A stretch of DNA of 64,000 bases from Chaenocephalus aceratus (taxonomy: Eukaryota > Chordata > Actinopteri > Perciformes > Channichthyidae): positions 62,001 through 126,000 of the forward strand of contig JAMFTG010000138.1 in NCBI GenBank assembly GCA_023974075.1, given 5' to 3'. The notes under the pieces are model-generated. The model was not told the DNA's origin and ran no database searches. It worked only from the letters and a program-made list of their open reading frames with translations. Of this stretch, positions 12,416-40,465 are shown piece after piece. The translations under genes and the position numbers were made by a program. Every line of letters begins with the position of its first letter. The first letter of the stretch is position 1.

Positions 12416-13407
12416 TCTAGGATGATATCTTTGCTTCACTGCACGTGCAAAAGACCCACTTGGGACAGAAGTAAACAAATCAGCAGCAGCCGTACACCGT
12501 CACAATTATGTGGCGCATGCTTTGGATGGGATTCATGTTAAATAAAATGAAAAATTCAATGTGCAGCTCTCCTAATAAAACTCGTATCCCCAGACTTTAA
12601 CGACGCACTGGAAGAGGCATTTCCTGCAATGGCAAAGAGGGGAGAGTGTACATGATTCAAGGTGCCAGGCTTTTATTGTCATGTGTTCATAGCTACTGTA
12701 GGAGCCGCATTTAAGTTTATTTTGTTTTGATTTATTTGGAACCTTGATTAATGCATTTTTCTGTTTCAGTGAGAGGGCAGCAGGGCTCAGGTGAAGGGGG
12801 CGGGGCTTTAAGTTGGAGGTGCGGTGTGTGACGGGAGGGCAGCAGGCAGCAGCAATACCGTCATTGACACGCAGACGCAACCTTATGCTGAGTAGAAGAC
12901 AGATTATTAGGATCTGATGTTTAAGTTTATGTTAAATATTGTTTTCGTATTTTGTTTTATGTTTTGCTGGAAATAACCTTGAAAAGCAACAGAAACGTCC
13001 AGTGGGTTTTGTACTGCGAGTCTGACACTGCTTCCGAGGCCCAAGCTCTACATGTGGCCGAGAACATTAACTGTTGAGGTGAAGGTTACAAGAAAAACCT
13101 TTCGGGATTTTGGCCACTACAGTACAGTTATATCAATGAACATCTTAGGCCACAGGCTCCTCCAACAGTGCAACACAGTACAACAGATAATAGTGAAAGT
13201 GAATGGAATAGAATAGAAACGGTGCAGAACAGTCTATATACAAGTAATTGGAATATTGATATATGTAAGTTGCAAACAGGTGAATGTTATGGATGTTCTT
13301 TCAAAAGTCCAGGCGTTGAACAGTCTGATGGCCTGTGGGAGAAACTGTCTCTGAGTCTGGGGGTTTTAATCTTGCACCGAAATACAACCTGTCACTTCTT
13401 CCCTCAG
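12416..13407. other. Upstream region of the first rab5 coding exon
   Basis: No exon recognised. 13100-13390 has the look of a dispersed teleost repeat: 'gtctatatacaagtaattgg', 'caggcgttgaacagtctgat' and 'ggcctgtgggagaaactgtc'. It ends in 'cttcttccctcag' at 13395-13407, a good splice acceptor for the 5' UTR part of the rab5 exon. Confidence 0.4.
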
Positions 13408-27999
<14,592 letters not shown>

Positions 28000-30080
28000 A
28001 CCCCCACGAGTCTGAGCCCCACCCTCCACACCACCTCCACCCTGAAACCATCCTGTCTCCTTCCACCAACAAACAGGGGGAACTGAAGCGGAGAAAATCC
28101 ACTTCCCTCACCCCTCCATTTCATCCTCCAGACAGAAACTAAAGGAGAGGAAATGAGGAAAGGAAGAGTCGGAGGAGTTGTGACCCACTCACTGAGATGT
28201 GGAGAGGGGAGGTTAGACTGAGAGGAGGGAGATATAAAGAAGACAGTGGAAAGCCTGTTGTAGTATTTAGCACTAATTGTGATTTCTTCTTGCATCGTTT
28301 CAAAAATGCACAAAACAAGCAGCACCTAAAAAAGGAAAAGGAGGATAAAAAAGGGCCAAAACAAGGAAGCCAAACTGTTAGGATGAGACTGCTTATCTTT
28401 GTCTTCTTCAGCGCTGTGCACGCTTGCTTTGCCTCCTCCTAGTGAACCACATCCTGCTGTGTATAGCGACACATATTGTAGCCCTGGAATGATACCATAG
28501 TGTGTAAATCCCCGCCTGACCTTCCCTGGTGTCGCCGGCACACTTTGCCCAACACAAATCCATCTGTACATATTTATTGTCCCGTGTTTTGACAAAGGCT
28601 CTCCTTCCTCCTCTCGTCCCTCACACTTTAAGACGGCTGATTTCACATCATGTTTGATACATTTGGTCCCACAGACTTGCTTGCTTAACGAGAGATTGCT
28701 GAAGTGCCGTCTTCCTGGAACATTTTGGGTTTGCTTGAGAAGAAGTGTGAAGAGCTCTTTGCAGCAACTATATAGGACTTGAGCTGGAGTGTGTGTGTGT
28801 GTGTAGTCACATGACTTTAATGTTTAACTAATGACTTACCTGTAGCAAAGAACCAATCCCTCACACTGAAAGGAAGTCATATTGCATCCAATACAATCCT
28901 CACTGTCCCTGTAATTAATACACAGCTTTAAGGAACAGTACACCCCCAAAATAACGCTTTTTCAGATACTTAAAAACTGTCTCTATCCAGACATCGTGCC
29001 CAAGTTATTCAAGCAGTTTCATTTAGGATCTGCCGACCCTATCGGAGTGCAAAGAGGAAGCGTGCCCTTTGAGAGGCTGCTTCTTCCTTATTGGTTAGGT
29101 AAAATGAAAATAGCTCCTGCTGGAAACTGCTCACAACATGGTCTGTGGACTATTTTGAGAAACTAGGTCATGAGCGCTAAAAGGAATCTAAATGGATGAA
29201 TTGCACTACAGGTAAAATGTCAAATGTGTTTTTGATTTTGGGGAACAATTTAAATCGTACTTGTCGTATCATTACACTAAGTGATGGGGCTGAGTGTAAC
29301 AGCATGGCATGTGTGAGTCCATCTCTGCCCGGATGACGTGATTGGCATTAGATAAAAGATGTATTGGGAATGAATGAAAGGCAGGAGGATAAAAAAGGGA
29401 GACATCCTGCCCATCTTGTGTTTCCTACGTGTCCTGCATCCGTCCCTCGTCCTAAGGCTAAGCCGTTGGTGAAAGTGTTTAACTTATTCATTTAGCTTAA
29501 ATTAATATGATGCTCTTAACACAGAGCCGTGTGCTTGGCTGAAGAAAATGAGGAAGAGATTTGATGAAAACACAAAAAGAAAAAAACAGAAGTGCCTATT
29601 CCCAGTTTTCGTTGTCTGTGACTCGTGTGTGTGCTTCGTAGGCGACGTGCAGGAACACCCGTTGTCCTTTTTGCTTGTACTATAAACGGATACTTTAACA
29701 GCACCCTGTCGTTAGGCTTTACTGTACTGGCTCTTTGTGTGGATGTAAAGAGGTCTTGTTGAATACACTGTATGTTAAAAAGTCTTCATTTTAAGGAAGG
29801 TGGATGTGGATTTTAGCAGAGCACTCTTGGAATGGATCGTGGAAAAAACAAGTGTTGAAGTGTCAAAGGGAAATCTTTTGCTTTGTCAGCGTACTTGAAG
29901 AACAGCACCATGATTTCTTCTTCCCACCCAGGACACCAACGGCTCGTTATGTTCACTCATTCATTCTTCAGTGATCACATGTAGGCTCAGTGTTCTGTGC
30001 AATTAAAACAAGACTTGGTTTGTCATCAGCACTTTGAGGATGCTTAGTGTTCAATAAAGCTGTCAATGGCGCTTGGAGTG
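28000..30080 (+). other. rab5: rab5 3' UTR (inferred)
   Basis: About 2 kb without other genes. The best polyadenylation signal is AATAAA at 30053-30058, followed by GT-rich sequence. The extent is inferred from that signal. Confidence 0.55.
30053..30058 (+). promoter_or_regulatory. rab5: Probable rab5 polyadenylation signal
   Basis: AATAAA in 'agtgttcaataaagctgtc', the strongest hexamer context between the stop codon and the downstream minisatellite. Confidence 0.5.
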
Positions 30081-30144
30081 CAGGATGATGATCCCTTTTA
30101 TTTCACTTTCCTGTGTTAGAGGTTTTAGTCACTTTGTTTACTTC

Positions 30145-30897
30145 TGATATACACCTGAACATCAGCAGGAGAGGACTCTTTAAAGTAGAGGACACTACAT
30201 ACTGATATACACCTGAACATCAGCAGTAGAGGACTCTTTAAAGTAGACGCACTACATACTGATATACACCTGAACATCAGCAGTAGAGGACTCTTTAAAG
30301 TAGAGACACTACATACTGATATACACCTGAACTTCAGCAGGAGAGGACTCTTTAAAGTAGAGACACTACATACTGATATACACCTGAACTTCAGCAGGAG
30401 AGGACTCTTTAAAGTAGAGACACTACATAATGATATACACCTGAACATCAGCAGGAGAGGACTCTTTAAAGTAGAGACACTACATACTGATATACACCTG
30501 AACATCAGCAGGAGAGGACTCTTTAAAGTAGAGACACTACATACTGATATACACCTGAACATCAGCAGGAGAGGACTCTTTAAAGTAGAGACACTACAGA
30601 CTGATGTACACCTGAACATCAGCAGGAGAGGACTCTTTAAAGTAGAGACACTACAGACTGATATACACCTGAACTTCAGCAGAGGAGGACTCTTTAAAGT
30701 AGAGACACTACATACTGATATACACCTGAACTTCAGCAGGAGAGGACTCTTTAAAGTAGAGACACTACATACTGATATACACCTGAACTTCAGCAGGAGA
30801 GGACTCTTTAAAGTAGAGACACTACATACTGATATACACCTGAACATCAGCAGGAGAGGACTCTTTAAAGTAGAGACACTACATACTGATATACACC
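30145..30897. repeat. 57-bp minisatellite array B, about 13 copies
   Basis: Same unit as array A. Many copies carry gaacttcagc in place of gaacatcagc. It starts about 85 bp after the rab5 polyadenylation signal and is interrupted at 30898 by the foldback element. Confidence 0.97.
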
Positions 30898-30898
30898 A

Positions 30899-32977
30899 GG
30901 GGCCTGTACTACGAAGCCGGTTCAACCTAACCTGGATATGTTTGAGTTAGCCGGTTGGCCTAATCCAAAACATACGCGCTCTCGCTAAACTGTCCTACGA
31001 CGCTGGTTATCAAGTGGATCGCTCAAGCCAGCCGTGCCCTATCTAGTTAGGTGCGCGTTCACATGAAAGGGGTGGTATTTGGAGCATTCGACCAATCACA
31101 GACATGGAGAAGCGCACTGACAGCGCAGCGTCATACTTCCTGAATGAAAAGTCAACTTTAATACTAGTCAAAAATGAAGAAGTTAAACTTTAAACATCCA
31201 TGACTTAAACACTTGATCCAGGATCAAAGCCACAGAGCTGCACCTGCAAGGTGAATACAGCTGGTAACAGAACAAGTGTTTGAATGCGTACATTAACAGG
31301 TTTATGATATCACTGCCCGTCTAAGACACGATCTGACTTTAATTACATTTGTCTCGAGTGTTTTCTCAACTTAATGTGTTGCATAAAATAATACTTCTGC
31401 ATACAGTATGTGACACTGAGTGTTGCACAGCCAGACACGGCTCAGCTGACTCAGATAAGGAGATATGTGATACATTATGAAGTGATATGCCGCGGACTGT
31501 ACTTAATGTACTCTGATCCGGTTACTGATGTTGTGGCCGATATTTAAGTAAGCTTTCTTAACGCTAATGTTATAATAGTCAGATTGCTCTGAAGATGGAG
31601 GTGATATTCTATTCATGTTCACGTTCACACAGTCGGTGATTTTTGCCGGCCGTCTTTCCTGCGACGGCAGCTTTTCTGCATTTCCTTTCTCCTGTAATAT
31701 GACTTGATCGCTTTAAACTCCGCACACTGAGCTCTGATTGGTCAGCAGGCAGTGCTTTCACTGAGTTGAGCTCTTAGCCTGCAACCTAACCTGGTCCCGA
31801 CCAGGTTAGCTGCTTAGCATATATTACCATGGAGATCTAGCCTGCTAAAAAGAGAACCAGCTTCGTATGACCGGAAAGCCGGAGTTTGCCCTGAATTTAG
31901 CCGGCTAAGCGAAAATCCTGCTTCGCAGTATACCCCCAGGTTAGGTTGCAGGCTAAGAGCTCAACTCAGTGAAAGCACCGCCTGCTGACCAATCAGAGCT
32001 CAGTGTGCGGAGTTTAAAGCGATCAAGTCATATTACAGGAGAAAGGAAATACAGAAAAGCTGCCGTCGCAGGAAAGACGGCCGGCAAAAATCACCGACTG
32101 TGTGAACGTGAACATTAATAGAATATCACCTCCATCTTCAGAGCAATCTGACTATTATAACATTAGCGTTAAGAAAGCTTACTTAAATATCTGCCACAAT
32201 ATAAGTACCCGGATCAGAGTAACATTAAGTACAGTCCACGGCATATCACTTCATAATGTATCACATATCTCCTTATCTGAGTCAGCTGAGCCGTATCTGG
32301 CCGTGCAACACTCACAGTGTCACATACTGTATGCAGAAGTATTATTTTAAGCAACACATTAAGTTGACGAAACACTCGAGACAAATGTAATTAAAGTCAG
32401 ATCGTGTTTTAGACGGGGCAGTGATATCATAAACCTGTTAATGTACGCATTCAAACACTTGTTCTGTTACCAGCTGTATTCACCTTGCAGGTGCAGCTCT
32501 GTGGCTTTGATCCTGATCAAGTGTTTAAGTCATGGATGTTTAAAGTTTAACTTCTTCATATGTCTAATATTAAAGTTGACTTTTCATTCAGGAAGTATGA
32601 CGCTGCGCTGTCAGTGCGCTTCTCCATGTCTGTGATTGGTCGAATGCTCCAGATACCACCCCTTTCATGTGAACGCGCACCTAACTAGATAGGACACGGC
32701 TGACTTGAGCGATCCACTTGATAACCCGCGTCGTAGTACAGGTTAGCGAGAGCGCGTATGTTTTGGATTAGGCCAACCGGCTAACTCAAACATATCCAGG
32801 TTAGGTTGAACCAGTTTCGTAGTATAGGCCCCTGGTCCCGACCAGGTTAGCTGCTTAGCATATATTACCATGGAGATCGAGCCTGCTAAAAAGAGAACCA
32901 GCTTCGGATGACCGGAAAGCCGGAGTTTTCCCTGAATTTAGCCGGCTAAGCGAAAATCCTGCTTCGCAGTATACCCC
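30899..32977. mobile_element. Foldback: two MITE copies, second one partly inverted
   Basis: 30899-31936 is a full copy of the 1-kb MITE at 48507-49538 in opposite orientation, from 'ggcctgtactacgaagccgg' to 'cttcgcagtatacccc'. 31937-32832 is an inverted copy of its first 893 bp. 32833-32977 is the remaining 145-bp end in the original orientation. In block form this is A-B / A'(inverted)-B. Near-identical 0.9-kb arms thus face each other across 145 bp. The A/B junction holds the near-palindrome aacctggtcccgaccaggtt. The insert splits the 57-bp minisatellite. Confidence 0.85.
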
Positions 32978-33357
32978 CCTGAACTTCAGCAGGAGAGGAC
33001 TCTTTAAAGTAGAGCCACTACATACTGATATACACCTGAACATCAGCAGGAGAGGACTCTTTAAAGTAGAGCCACTACATACTGATATACACCTGAACAT
33101 CAGCAGGAGAGGACTCTTTAAAGTAGAGCCACTACATACTGATATACACCTGAACTTCAGCAGGAGAGGACTCTTTAAAGTAGAGACACTACATACTGAT
33201 ATACACCTGAACATCAGCAGGAGAGGACTCTTTAAAGTAGAGACACTACATACTGATATACACCTGAACATCAGCAGGAGAGGACTCTTTAAAGTAGAGA
33301 CACTACATACTGATATACACCTGAACATCAGCAGGAGAGGACTCTTTGAAGTAGACA
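32978..33357. repeat. 57-bp minisatellite array C, about 6.7 copies
   Basis: Continuation of array B beyond the foldback insert. Several copies share agagccac in place of agagacac. The array ends gaagtagacactacataca. Confidence 0.95.
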
Positions 33358-33365
33358 CTACATAC

Positions 33366-34463
33366 ATGTTATCGGGTCATTCACTTGGTCCATTAGTTCT
33401 GAAGAGAAGTGAGAGACCTCAGTTGAAAATAAATGTGGCTCCCGATAAATCGCCCTAATCAATTAAAATGAAAAGAATGTCAACTGGGGAAAGCTGACTG
33501 CAATGCAGGGGAAGACTACAACTCCCATGATCCCACGTTACTTCAAAACGTCACCAAACTCTGTCTTTTTTATTACAGTCATTGAAAGACCCAGAGTGGC
33601 AAAAAATTACAAATATAGATTTTTTTTTATACTGGTTGATATTTTTACTACACTACACATATTAAGACCCACTTCAACTTAAGTTGAATAATGAGCAGCA
33701 GCTATAAACTCACATCATTTGAAACACATGCTTAGTATGGGAATGATGTTAAAATGCATTGTCTCAAATAAAAAAAAAAAAAATATCCAGCCTTCCTTAT
33801 AAAACTCTTATCTCCAGACTTTAAAAAAAATGTCATGCTTTTCCGGTTATTACCCGTCCCCTTTTGTGGTATGAAGGGTGATTAGGACAATTCTGGAGAA
33901 ATGTTTCAGAATTAGATTTTTTCTGTGTCCTTTCTTTTAATAGATATTTAATGATTCTAGCTTACTGCTGTTGATGTTAAATGGCACGATTGATTTCCTT
34001 TGTCTCAATGATGAAAGTTCTTATAATAGAATACATGAAGCTGCAGAGAGAGGATGGATATTCTTACCTCTACTTTGTGATTAGATGACAATACAAAATT
34101 GAATTCAAATAGTAAAACACATTGTTTATTTAATTTACTGAGGTTTTAACCATTATTTACAACATGTGTATAAGCAGTGGAATAATAGGATATCTCTAGG
34201 TCATTAAACTGTCTTAAATTCTGTTTAAATATATTAATACAAAAAATAGGCTATAGAAAATGTTTAATTGTGTATTTCAGCAGAGCGGGGGGTCACAGAG
34301 CTGCTGGACCTGGGGTCAGTAGGACATCATCTGGGCTGGTTTAGGGGAGGAAGGAGAATATAAACTATTATAGTCAGAGCTAATGATATTAGACAACTAA
34401 TATTGTTTAGAATCAATCTATACAACATGCTGTTGTTCATTTAAAAAACATATCGTTGTATTA
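33366..34463. other. No gene seen
   Basis: AT-rich sequence with an A-run near 33770-33781. I see no exon, RNA gene or recognisable transposon before the provirus. Confidence 0.45.
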
Positions 34464-34467
34464 GTAC

Positions 34468-35028
34468 TGTTATGCTGTGTTCGTTATTCTCGCGTCCAGG
34501 AGAGAAGCTTTAAAAGGAGACTAAATGAAGTCTCTGAGAAGGTTCAAAATTGGTACTTTAATTAATAAAAAGCGTGGTAATGTTACAAACAGGATATTGT
34601 TCAGTCAGGAGAGAAAGTCTGCAGCTTCCTCTCCCAGGTGCTGGCCGTGCAGAAGAGAGTTTACAAGCATTCGTCCTTCCCGCTTGCTGGCTGTTCGCTC
34701 GTCCTCTCTGTGAGCTGTAGTGACGTAGGGGACTCCCCCCTCGTTCGTGTCCGATATCGCGTTAAACAGAGGATTTCGACATTTTACATTCATTGCTTAC
34801 TTCCACATGCCTTTTCTCCTCCTTATCTCTTTCATAACTGTATATGTAATACATGTTAACGGCGTCAATAGCCACTTTAATGATACTAATGGGCGGTAGT
34901 CCCAGATGTCGTCATGAAGGATTTGCAGAATAAAAGCTTGGTATTGAGAACTTCCGTTTTTTTCCAGAATAAAATAGCATTTAAACTGACGGTATGTTTA
35001 AGGTACATTATGCCATAAAACATTGACA
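34468..35028 (-). repeat. Provirus 3' LTR (left in window)
   Basis: 561 bp, bounded TG..CA on the minus strand (tgtcaatg ... ggcataaca). Compared with the right LTR it lacks about 14 bp at its start and an 18-bp internal duplication of gagaagctttaaaagga. Confidence 0.9.
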
Positions 35029-35040
35029 GTCCCTCCTTAC
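35029..35040 (-). promoter_or_regulatory. Polypurine tract of the provirus
   Basis: The minus strand reads aaggagggac immediately before the 3' LTR, the expected plus-strand primer site for retroviral reverse transcription. Confidence 0.65.
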
Positions 35041-35571
35041 ACACCTAAAAGGTGTGTATAATACTGAAATCAATGAGTTCTTCATCTGAACTTTGCATCG
35101 TACATAACTCATATCAAAAAAACATACAATCAAAATGGAATGGTTCAATAGCCTCAACTTTTAAAAAATACAAAAAATACTTTGACTGTGTTCAAACATA
35201 AAAGTGTTCCCTTGTGCATAACTTCTAGTGTTAACATTCAATATCATTCTTCAAAATAGCAGCAATGGCTTGGTATCAGAACATTTCTTCCTCCCTCCTT
35301 TCACAGAAACCTTTCCCATACCACGCTCAGTGTTAAGGCACTTGTTTTTACAAAGTGAAAAGAAACAAACCATTTTAAAATAGCAACGATTTATAAAACA
35401 TGAGATCTACCATATTAGAATAGTGTAAAATAATAAAGAATAAAATAAACTATATTATAGGAATAGGAATAGTGTAAAGTAAATTTAAATGGATTCACTC
35501 CATTTTAGCATTTTAGTTTGCTCACTTCTTCACATGATTTCATAATTTAAAGTATCACATCAGCTGGACAT

Positions 35572-35968
35572 TCATTGAACAATCTCATCATTTTCATCAA
35601 TATCTGTATATGGGGGTGGGTCGTCTTGTTCTGCTAGCATTTGTAACTGTCTCCTCATGAGAAATGTACCCTCCCTCCTTTCATACCATTTAAGGTATGA
35701 CAGTAATATGTTCTCTAGAAGAGGCCGTCGTGATCAATCGGTACGTTAGGACATGGAAATGCAACATCTAGGCCTCTCCTGGGCTATCCTTGTACCCTGG
35801 GACTGGTCTCTTAGCCCTACTGGCTTTGGGGTGTTTCGCCATATTGATTAACTGCAAAAACATCACTGGCTGTGCTAGTGCACAGGTCCCCGTCCAATCC
35901 TGTGGCAAGACTGAGTACAAGGTTTTAGTTCCACGATACCACCAAACATCTACTCTGGGGTACGGCAT
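35572..35968 (-). pseudogene. Retroviral envelope fragments
   Basis: 35768-35968 contains a Trp-rich stretch with a WTGTCA motif of the kind found at the end of gammaretrovirus-type surface subunits. It is cut by a stop at 35768. A separate short frame ending at 35572 looks like a cytoplasmic tail with a PPPY motif just upstream of the purine tract. The region between does not read through. Position and motifs suggest env; similarity is limited. Confidence 0.45.
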
Positions 35969-37312
35969 TCTAGACAGTCATTTCTGGGAGAAGATTTGGG
36001 TCAGTTACAACAGTTGTAGAGTTTCATCACTTGAAAGTTCCTACTTCAGTAGATTTGGGTGGTCTGTTCTAATGATGTGATAAAGTACCTGAAATGGTGT
36101 GAAAACCAGTGGAATATCATTAACGCATTATACTAATTTATTTTCAATTCTGGTCTACTTAAATAACTATGCTGACCCCCTTTAACAGTGTGTGGAACCT
36201 TGGGTGCCCGAGCATGTGATAATTACTCCCTCCTTTAACAAGGACTTTAAAAACAGAAGTCATTTCATTAATGGTTTGTAGTTCAATTCAGGAATTTTCA
36301 CTCATGGCAGATATGTTTCTCCTTTTAAATAACATCTCTAAATGTCAGGTCATCACTGATTAAATGGATGAGCATTAGGAGGTGGTGGCACTTGTCTTTT
36401 AAAACTCATACTCTGGTGCCGTGCGCTCCCCCTGAAGCTGCAAGTAAGATTTAAAACATCTGCAGGGTGGGTTGAGCGACCCCTTCTCCCTGAACGATAT
36501 TTGTTGTCGAAAATATGCACCATTAAAATGAGTGATCCAAGGCCCCGCATGTATTACTCCCAATTATACTAGTTTTTCAAAATTAAAATCTTCAATCGCT
36601 CTTTGCCCAGTGTCTTTTTAAAACTCTACATCTTGGACGACAAACAAATGTTGTTTCCACCTTAACAGTTCTCCTGTGGTAATAACCATGCTACAAAGGA
36701 GACATCAATACTTCAGATTGGAATACTTTCTTTGGCTTGGCTCTAGCTCTACCTTTAACATTTTCCATTCAAATAAAGATTTGCCAGCTATCTATATTGT
36801 AACAAATTAAATCTTCCCCAAATTCTCACATGAATAAGAATCTCTATAAGAATAATTTGTTTATTATGATGAAAAGATTGAATAATATGTTTCTACCCTC
36901 AGTGTGTTTTTAGGATTATTTTCTAATAAGTGTGTTTATGTGTAAACTCACTCACTCCCGTGTTCCTTCTCTCCCCCTCTGGTTGTCTAGCCACGACCCC
37001 CTCAGGTTCTGCTGGCCCATGCCAACTCCTCTGGTTCTGTCCTCTCCTCCGTCCTGTCTTCTCCTCAGTCCATCCGCTCTTGAATCCTTCTGCTGTAACT
37101 ATTTCCAGTGGGCCAACTGCTTTGCATTTCATCTCCTCCTTTTCAGTCTCTACGCTGTTGCATGGAGGGCGTATTCCGCTCTCATGTCCCACACTCTGCT
37201 CTTGTGCCAAATCTCCTGGCTCAGTTTGGAACTTCATGTCCTGATTGAGGGACCGATGAGAGTTCAGAACCATCCAGAACCAAAGAGGCACTTTGTCAGC
37301 ATGCTGGTTTGG

Positions 37313-37528
37313 TTCTGGATGCCTCAGGTGGAGATGGTTCTGGATGCCTCAGGTGGAGATGGTTCTGGATGCCTCAGGTGGAGCTGGTTCTGGATGCCTC
37401 AGGTCATTGTTGGTTCAGTTCGGGTTCTCTGTCTGTTCGATGGAGGAGGAGGAGGAGGAGGAGGAGGAGGAGGAGGAGTCTCCTGTGGTGAGGTCATTTG
37501 TCTGAAGATGGGGTCGTAGCAGTCTGAC

Positions 37529-37561
<33 letters not shown>
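37313..37561. repeat. 25-bp minisatellite, (GGA)n and (GA)n inside the provirus
   Basis: Four units of 'ttctggatgcctcaggtgga' plus gatgg (period 25, 37313-37405), then (GGA)n at 37441-37479 and (GA)n at 37531-37562. Confidence 0.85.
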
Positions 37562-37566
<5 letters not shown>

Positions 37567-38794
37567 CGGAACGCATTACCTATAGCTAATTCTAACACAC
37601 TGAGGTAAAATATATCCAATCCTTTCCACTCTATTTTCCTAATCTTACTATCTGTTTTAGATGTTAAATGTCATCTAAACCCAATTAATGTCTACTAATG
37701 GTTTTGCCATATCCCTAAACATTGTTTCCACCCACTGTAACATGGCTACTTCAAATAACTCTTTCAGGAAACCATTTTCTTCTATAAATTAAAAATACCT
37801 ACATGTTTCAAGCACCCCATATTTCACACACTATAAAATAACATCCCCATATTTTCTCCATCACTTTAAATCTCACTGTTATTTAGAACATAAGTAACTT
37901 TTGTGACTGGACATATCTGCAATGTCGCCACAATCTGCTGGGGAATTTTGTTCATAGAGTTTGTACGTACAAAGCTGTACTTGTGGGTTAGTAGCCAGTT
38001 TCTACTGTAATCATTTTCAATAATTGTGCTCAGGTCACCGGTCGGTTGTCCATAAACTTAACAGGGGGTGTTTCTGGTACAGACTAAAACATGGATCCAG
38101 TGTATTTGGAGATTCCCCTATTCTGTAAATCCCCATCACTTACATATCCCGATCACTTAAACCCATCTCAGCATTTGATACAAGAACTGCATATATTGGG
38201 GGTGAATCATCTTGATTGTAACCGCCTCACCTTTGGGACCGAGTATTTCTAACTCCTCCTCTTGTTGCTCAGCTGATCTTTTGGCTCTGGGGATAAGTGA
38301 AAGTCTCTGAAACACAGCTGGAGTTTTGTTAGTGATGTGAGCATTCTCTATGAGTGAACTAACGGATCATGTCTTACTTATTGTACTCCCCATCCAACCA
38401 AAAAGGTGCCAAGTGTAATGAGCACAATCAACAATGCTATTCTGACTCTTATCCCTAGGGGACCCCACAATTGGTTTGGCTTTGTTCTTGACATCATCTC
38501 TATTTTGTCCATGGTTGTGTCAGTTACAGAATTTAAATAATGAGTACTATAATAACGTATACGAAAATTGGACTCTTTTTCAGATGTAAAACAAAAAATA
38601 GGTTTTCACTTTAGTGTACAATCTATAAAAATCTATAGACAATTCGTCTTTTGAGCTGTTTCTATCTTTATCTTATTTCTATTTATTGTTTTGTTCCAGC
38701 TCTGTCAAATCAGTCCTTACTCCCAATAATGTTCTGGAAGCTGCCAGTGAAGGGTGACAATGTGTGAGGTGGTGTCAATTTGCTCCTTTTTCTT

Positions 38795-38935
38795 TACCTT
38801 TAAACCGGAGCGCGTGTGAAGTTCATTACAACTTCTCACTGTTCCGTCCACCGGGATCAGCTCACTGTCTTTTGTGAACTTTCACCCTCACCCAATCACC
38901 TGGCCGAACAGGAGTCTCTTCTGGTGTCTCGTCTG
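38795..38935 (-). pseudogene. Retroviral integrase C-terminal scrap
   Basis: One minus-strand frame reads RPGDWVRVKVHKR and then stops, with related sequence in another frame after it. The G-D-W-V-x-V-K motif is typical of the C-terminal domain of gammaretrovirus-type integrases. It is too short and broken for more. Confidence 0.5.
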
Positions 38936-40465
38936 GTATCTCTGTAGCTTTCCAGCCTGTGTAGACAAAACTTGGATAATATTACTCAGAGTTCTGACAT
39001 ATTCATTACTTCTATTCGTCTAATATCTAAAACTGGACCACTCCCTCCTTGGAGAAGGCCCACGCTTTGGCATACCTTTTGTTGTTATGAGACCTATTAT
39101 TAACTACATGTTATTATTTATTAACTACAACGTCACTGAAATCAACATATCTGTATAATCATGACACTCCCTCCTTTGAGCATAACATGCTCAATTAATA
39201 TTGCAATGATTGCCCTATTCTGAACAGGACAAGTAAAACCCATAACGTTGCACAAAATAAATATAACTTCTCCGTGTACCCATAAGGTGTACAAAAAATA
39301 TCGTATGATGTATGGCTTTCTGATGGTATAAATGCATCTTTACTAAAAATCAATGGCTTTTGTCCTGGTATTATGCATCATTGTTGCTGCGAAAAACAAT
39401 ACCCCTGGTGTTGCTAATGCATCTCAATAATTCTAGGATTAGAGGATTGTTTGATACTGCTGAACAAAGATATGATAAAATAATATTTCTCTAAACTAGA
39501 GGAAAAATACGAACTATTCTCACAGAGGGTGACATGCATGAAGGGCTGGTGCCCCTCACTCAAGATGAGATATTGCCTTACGCACTACATTATAAATCAG
39601 TAAAGTTACTCAAGAATAAATAAATAAAAACTGATTCTTGAAACTGTTGTAAAAACCCTACAACTTCTTCATCCAAGCTCTCAATCAGTGTTAAGTTATT
39701 TAATCTGCAGCTCATTGCCTTAAAACAGATAGTCCAGACCGATTATAAAATTTTGTTAATGAGAAAAATGTAATCTGACTCCATAAATCACATAATTGTT
39801 TGACTAAAAAACTACACTTCCACTAACAATAAATGAAGTTCCCCTTTAAACACAGCCCCGGTCTTCTGCCGGGGTCTATCTATGTACTGGCTGAGAAATG
39901 TTGGGCCAGTCTCTGTTGCTCCATCACTGTTCTCCCGCTAACAGTCACTCTCTAGTTCTGCTGGGTTCTTGTTGACTTCTTCACTGGTTTGAGACAAGCG
40001 ACCCTATCGGACACCTCCCTTTGTAGCCAGACTTCACCACAGCAGAATGGAGTTTCTGTTTTTAAGTCTCAACAGTTCCACGTCAGGTGTATCGCCGCCC
40101 CTTGAACTGCAGTCGGTGTAAACAGGAGGTAAGGATCCTCCGTCTTGGGCGAGTACTAGGTTTCCGTCTTCATATTTTGGGTGGAACCCCATCGTCTTGA
40201 CCCCACTAGCTGTGTGGACACAATAGTTTTCTGTGTAGGGGAACAACATCACTGGTAATCTCTTTCCTTCTCATAGTTACAAAAATAGTCTGCTAAATGT
40301 TCTATTCTGTGGATGCTTTATGTGTAAATGCAAATGCTACTCTCGATTTTGTTTTACATGAAACCTCTCCCTCCTGTGGTGACAGATATGGCTCAATGTA
40401 GCTGGATTTCAAAATACCCTTGTGCTGAAGATGCATCACCTGGTGGTCTAGCCCTCTGAGCTTCC

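Larger units (their letters stand above)
35969..40465 (-). other. Degraded provirus interior
   Basis: Apart from the repeats and the integrase scrap, I cannot recognise coding sequence here. Short ORFs at 36923-37291, 40034-40252 and 40302-40538 (minus) have no identified domain. Several CCCTCCTT (minus AAGGAGGG) purine tracts recur. Confidence 0.4.

Noticed and set aside
36930..37519. Plus-strand ORFs in the provirus
   Set aside because: Opposite to the provirus orientation and dependent on a 25-bp repeat and GGA tract.
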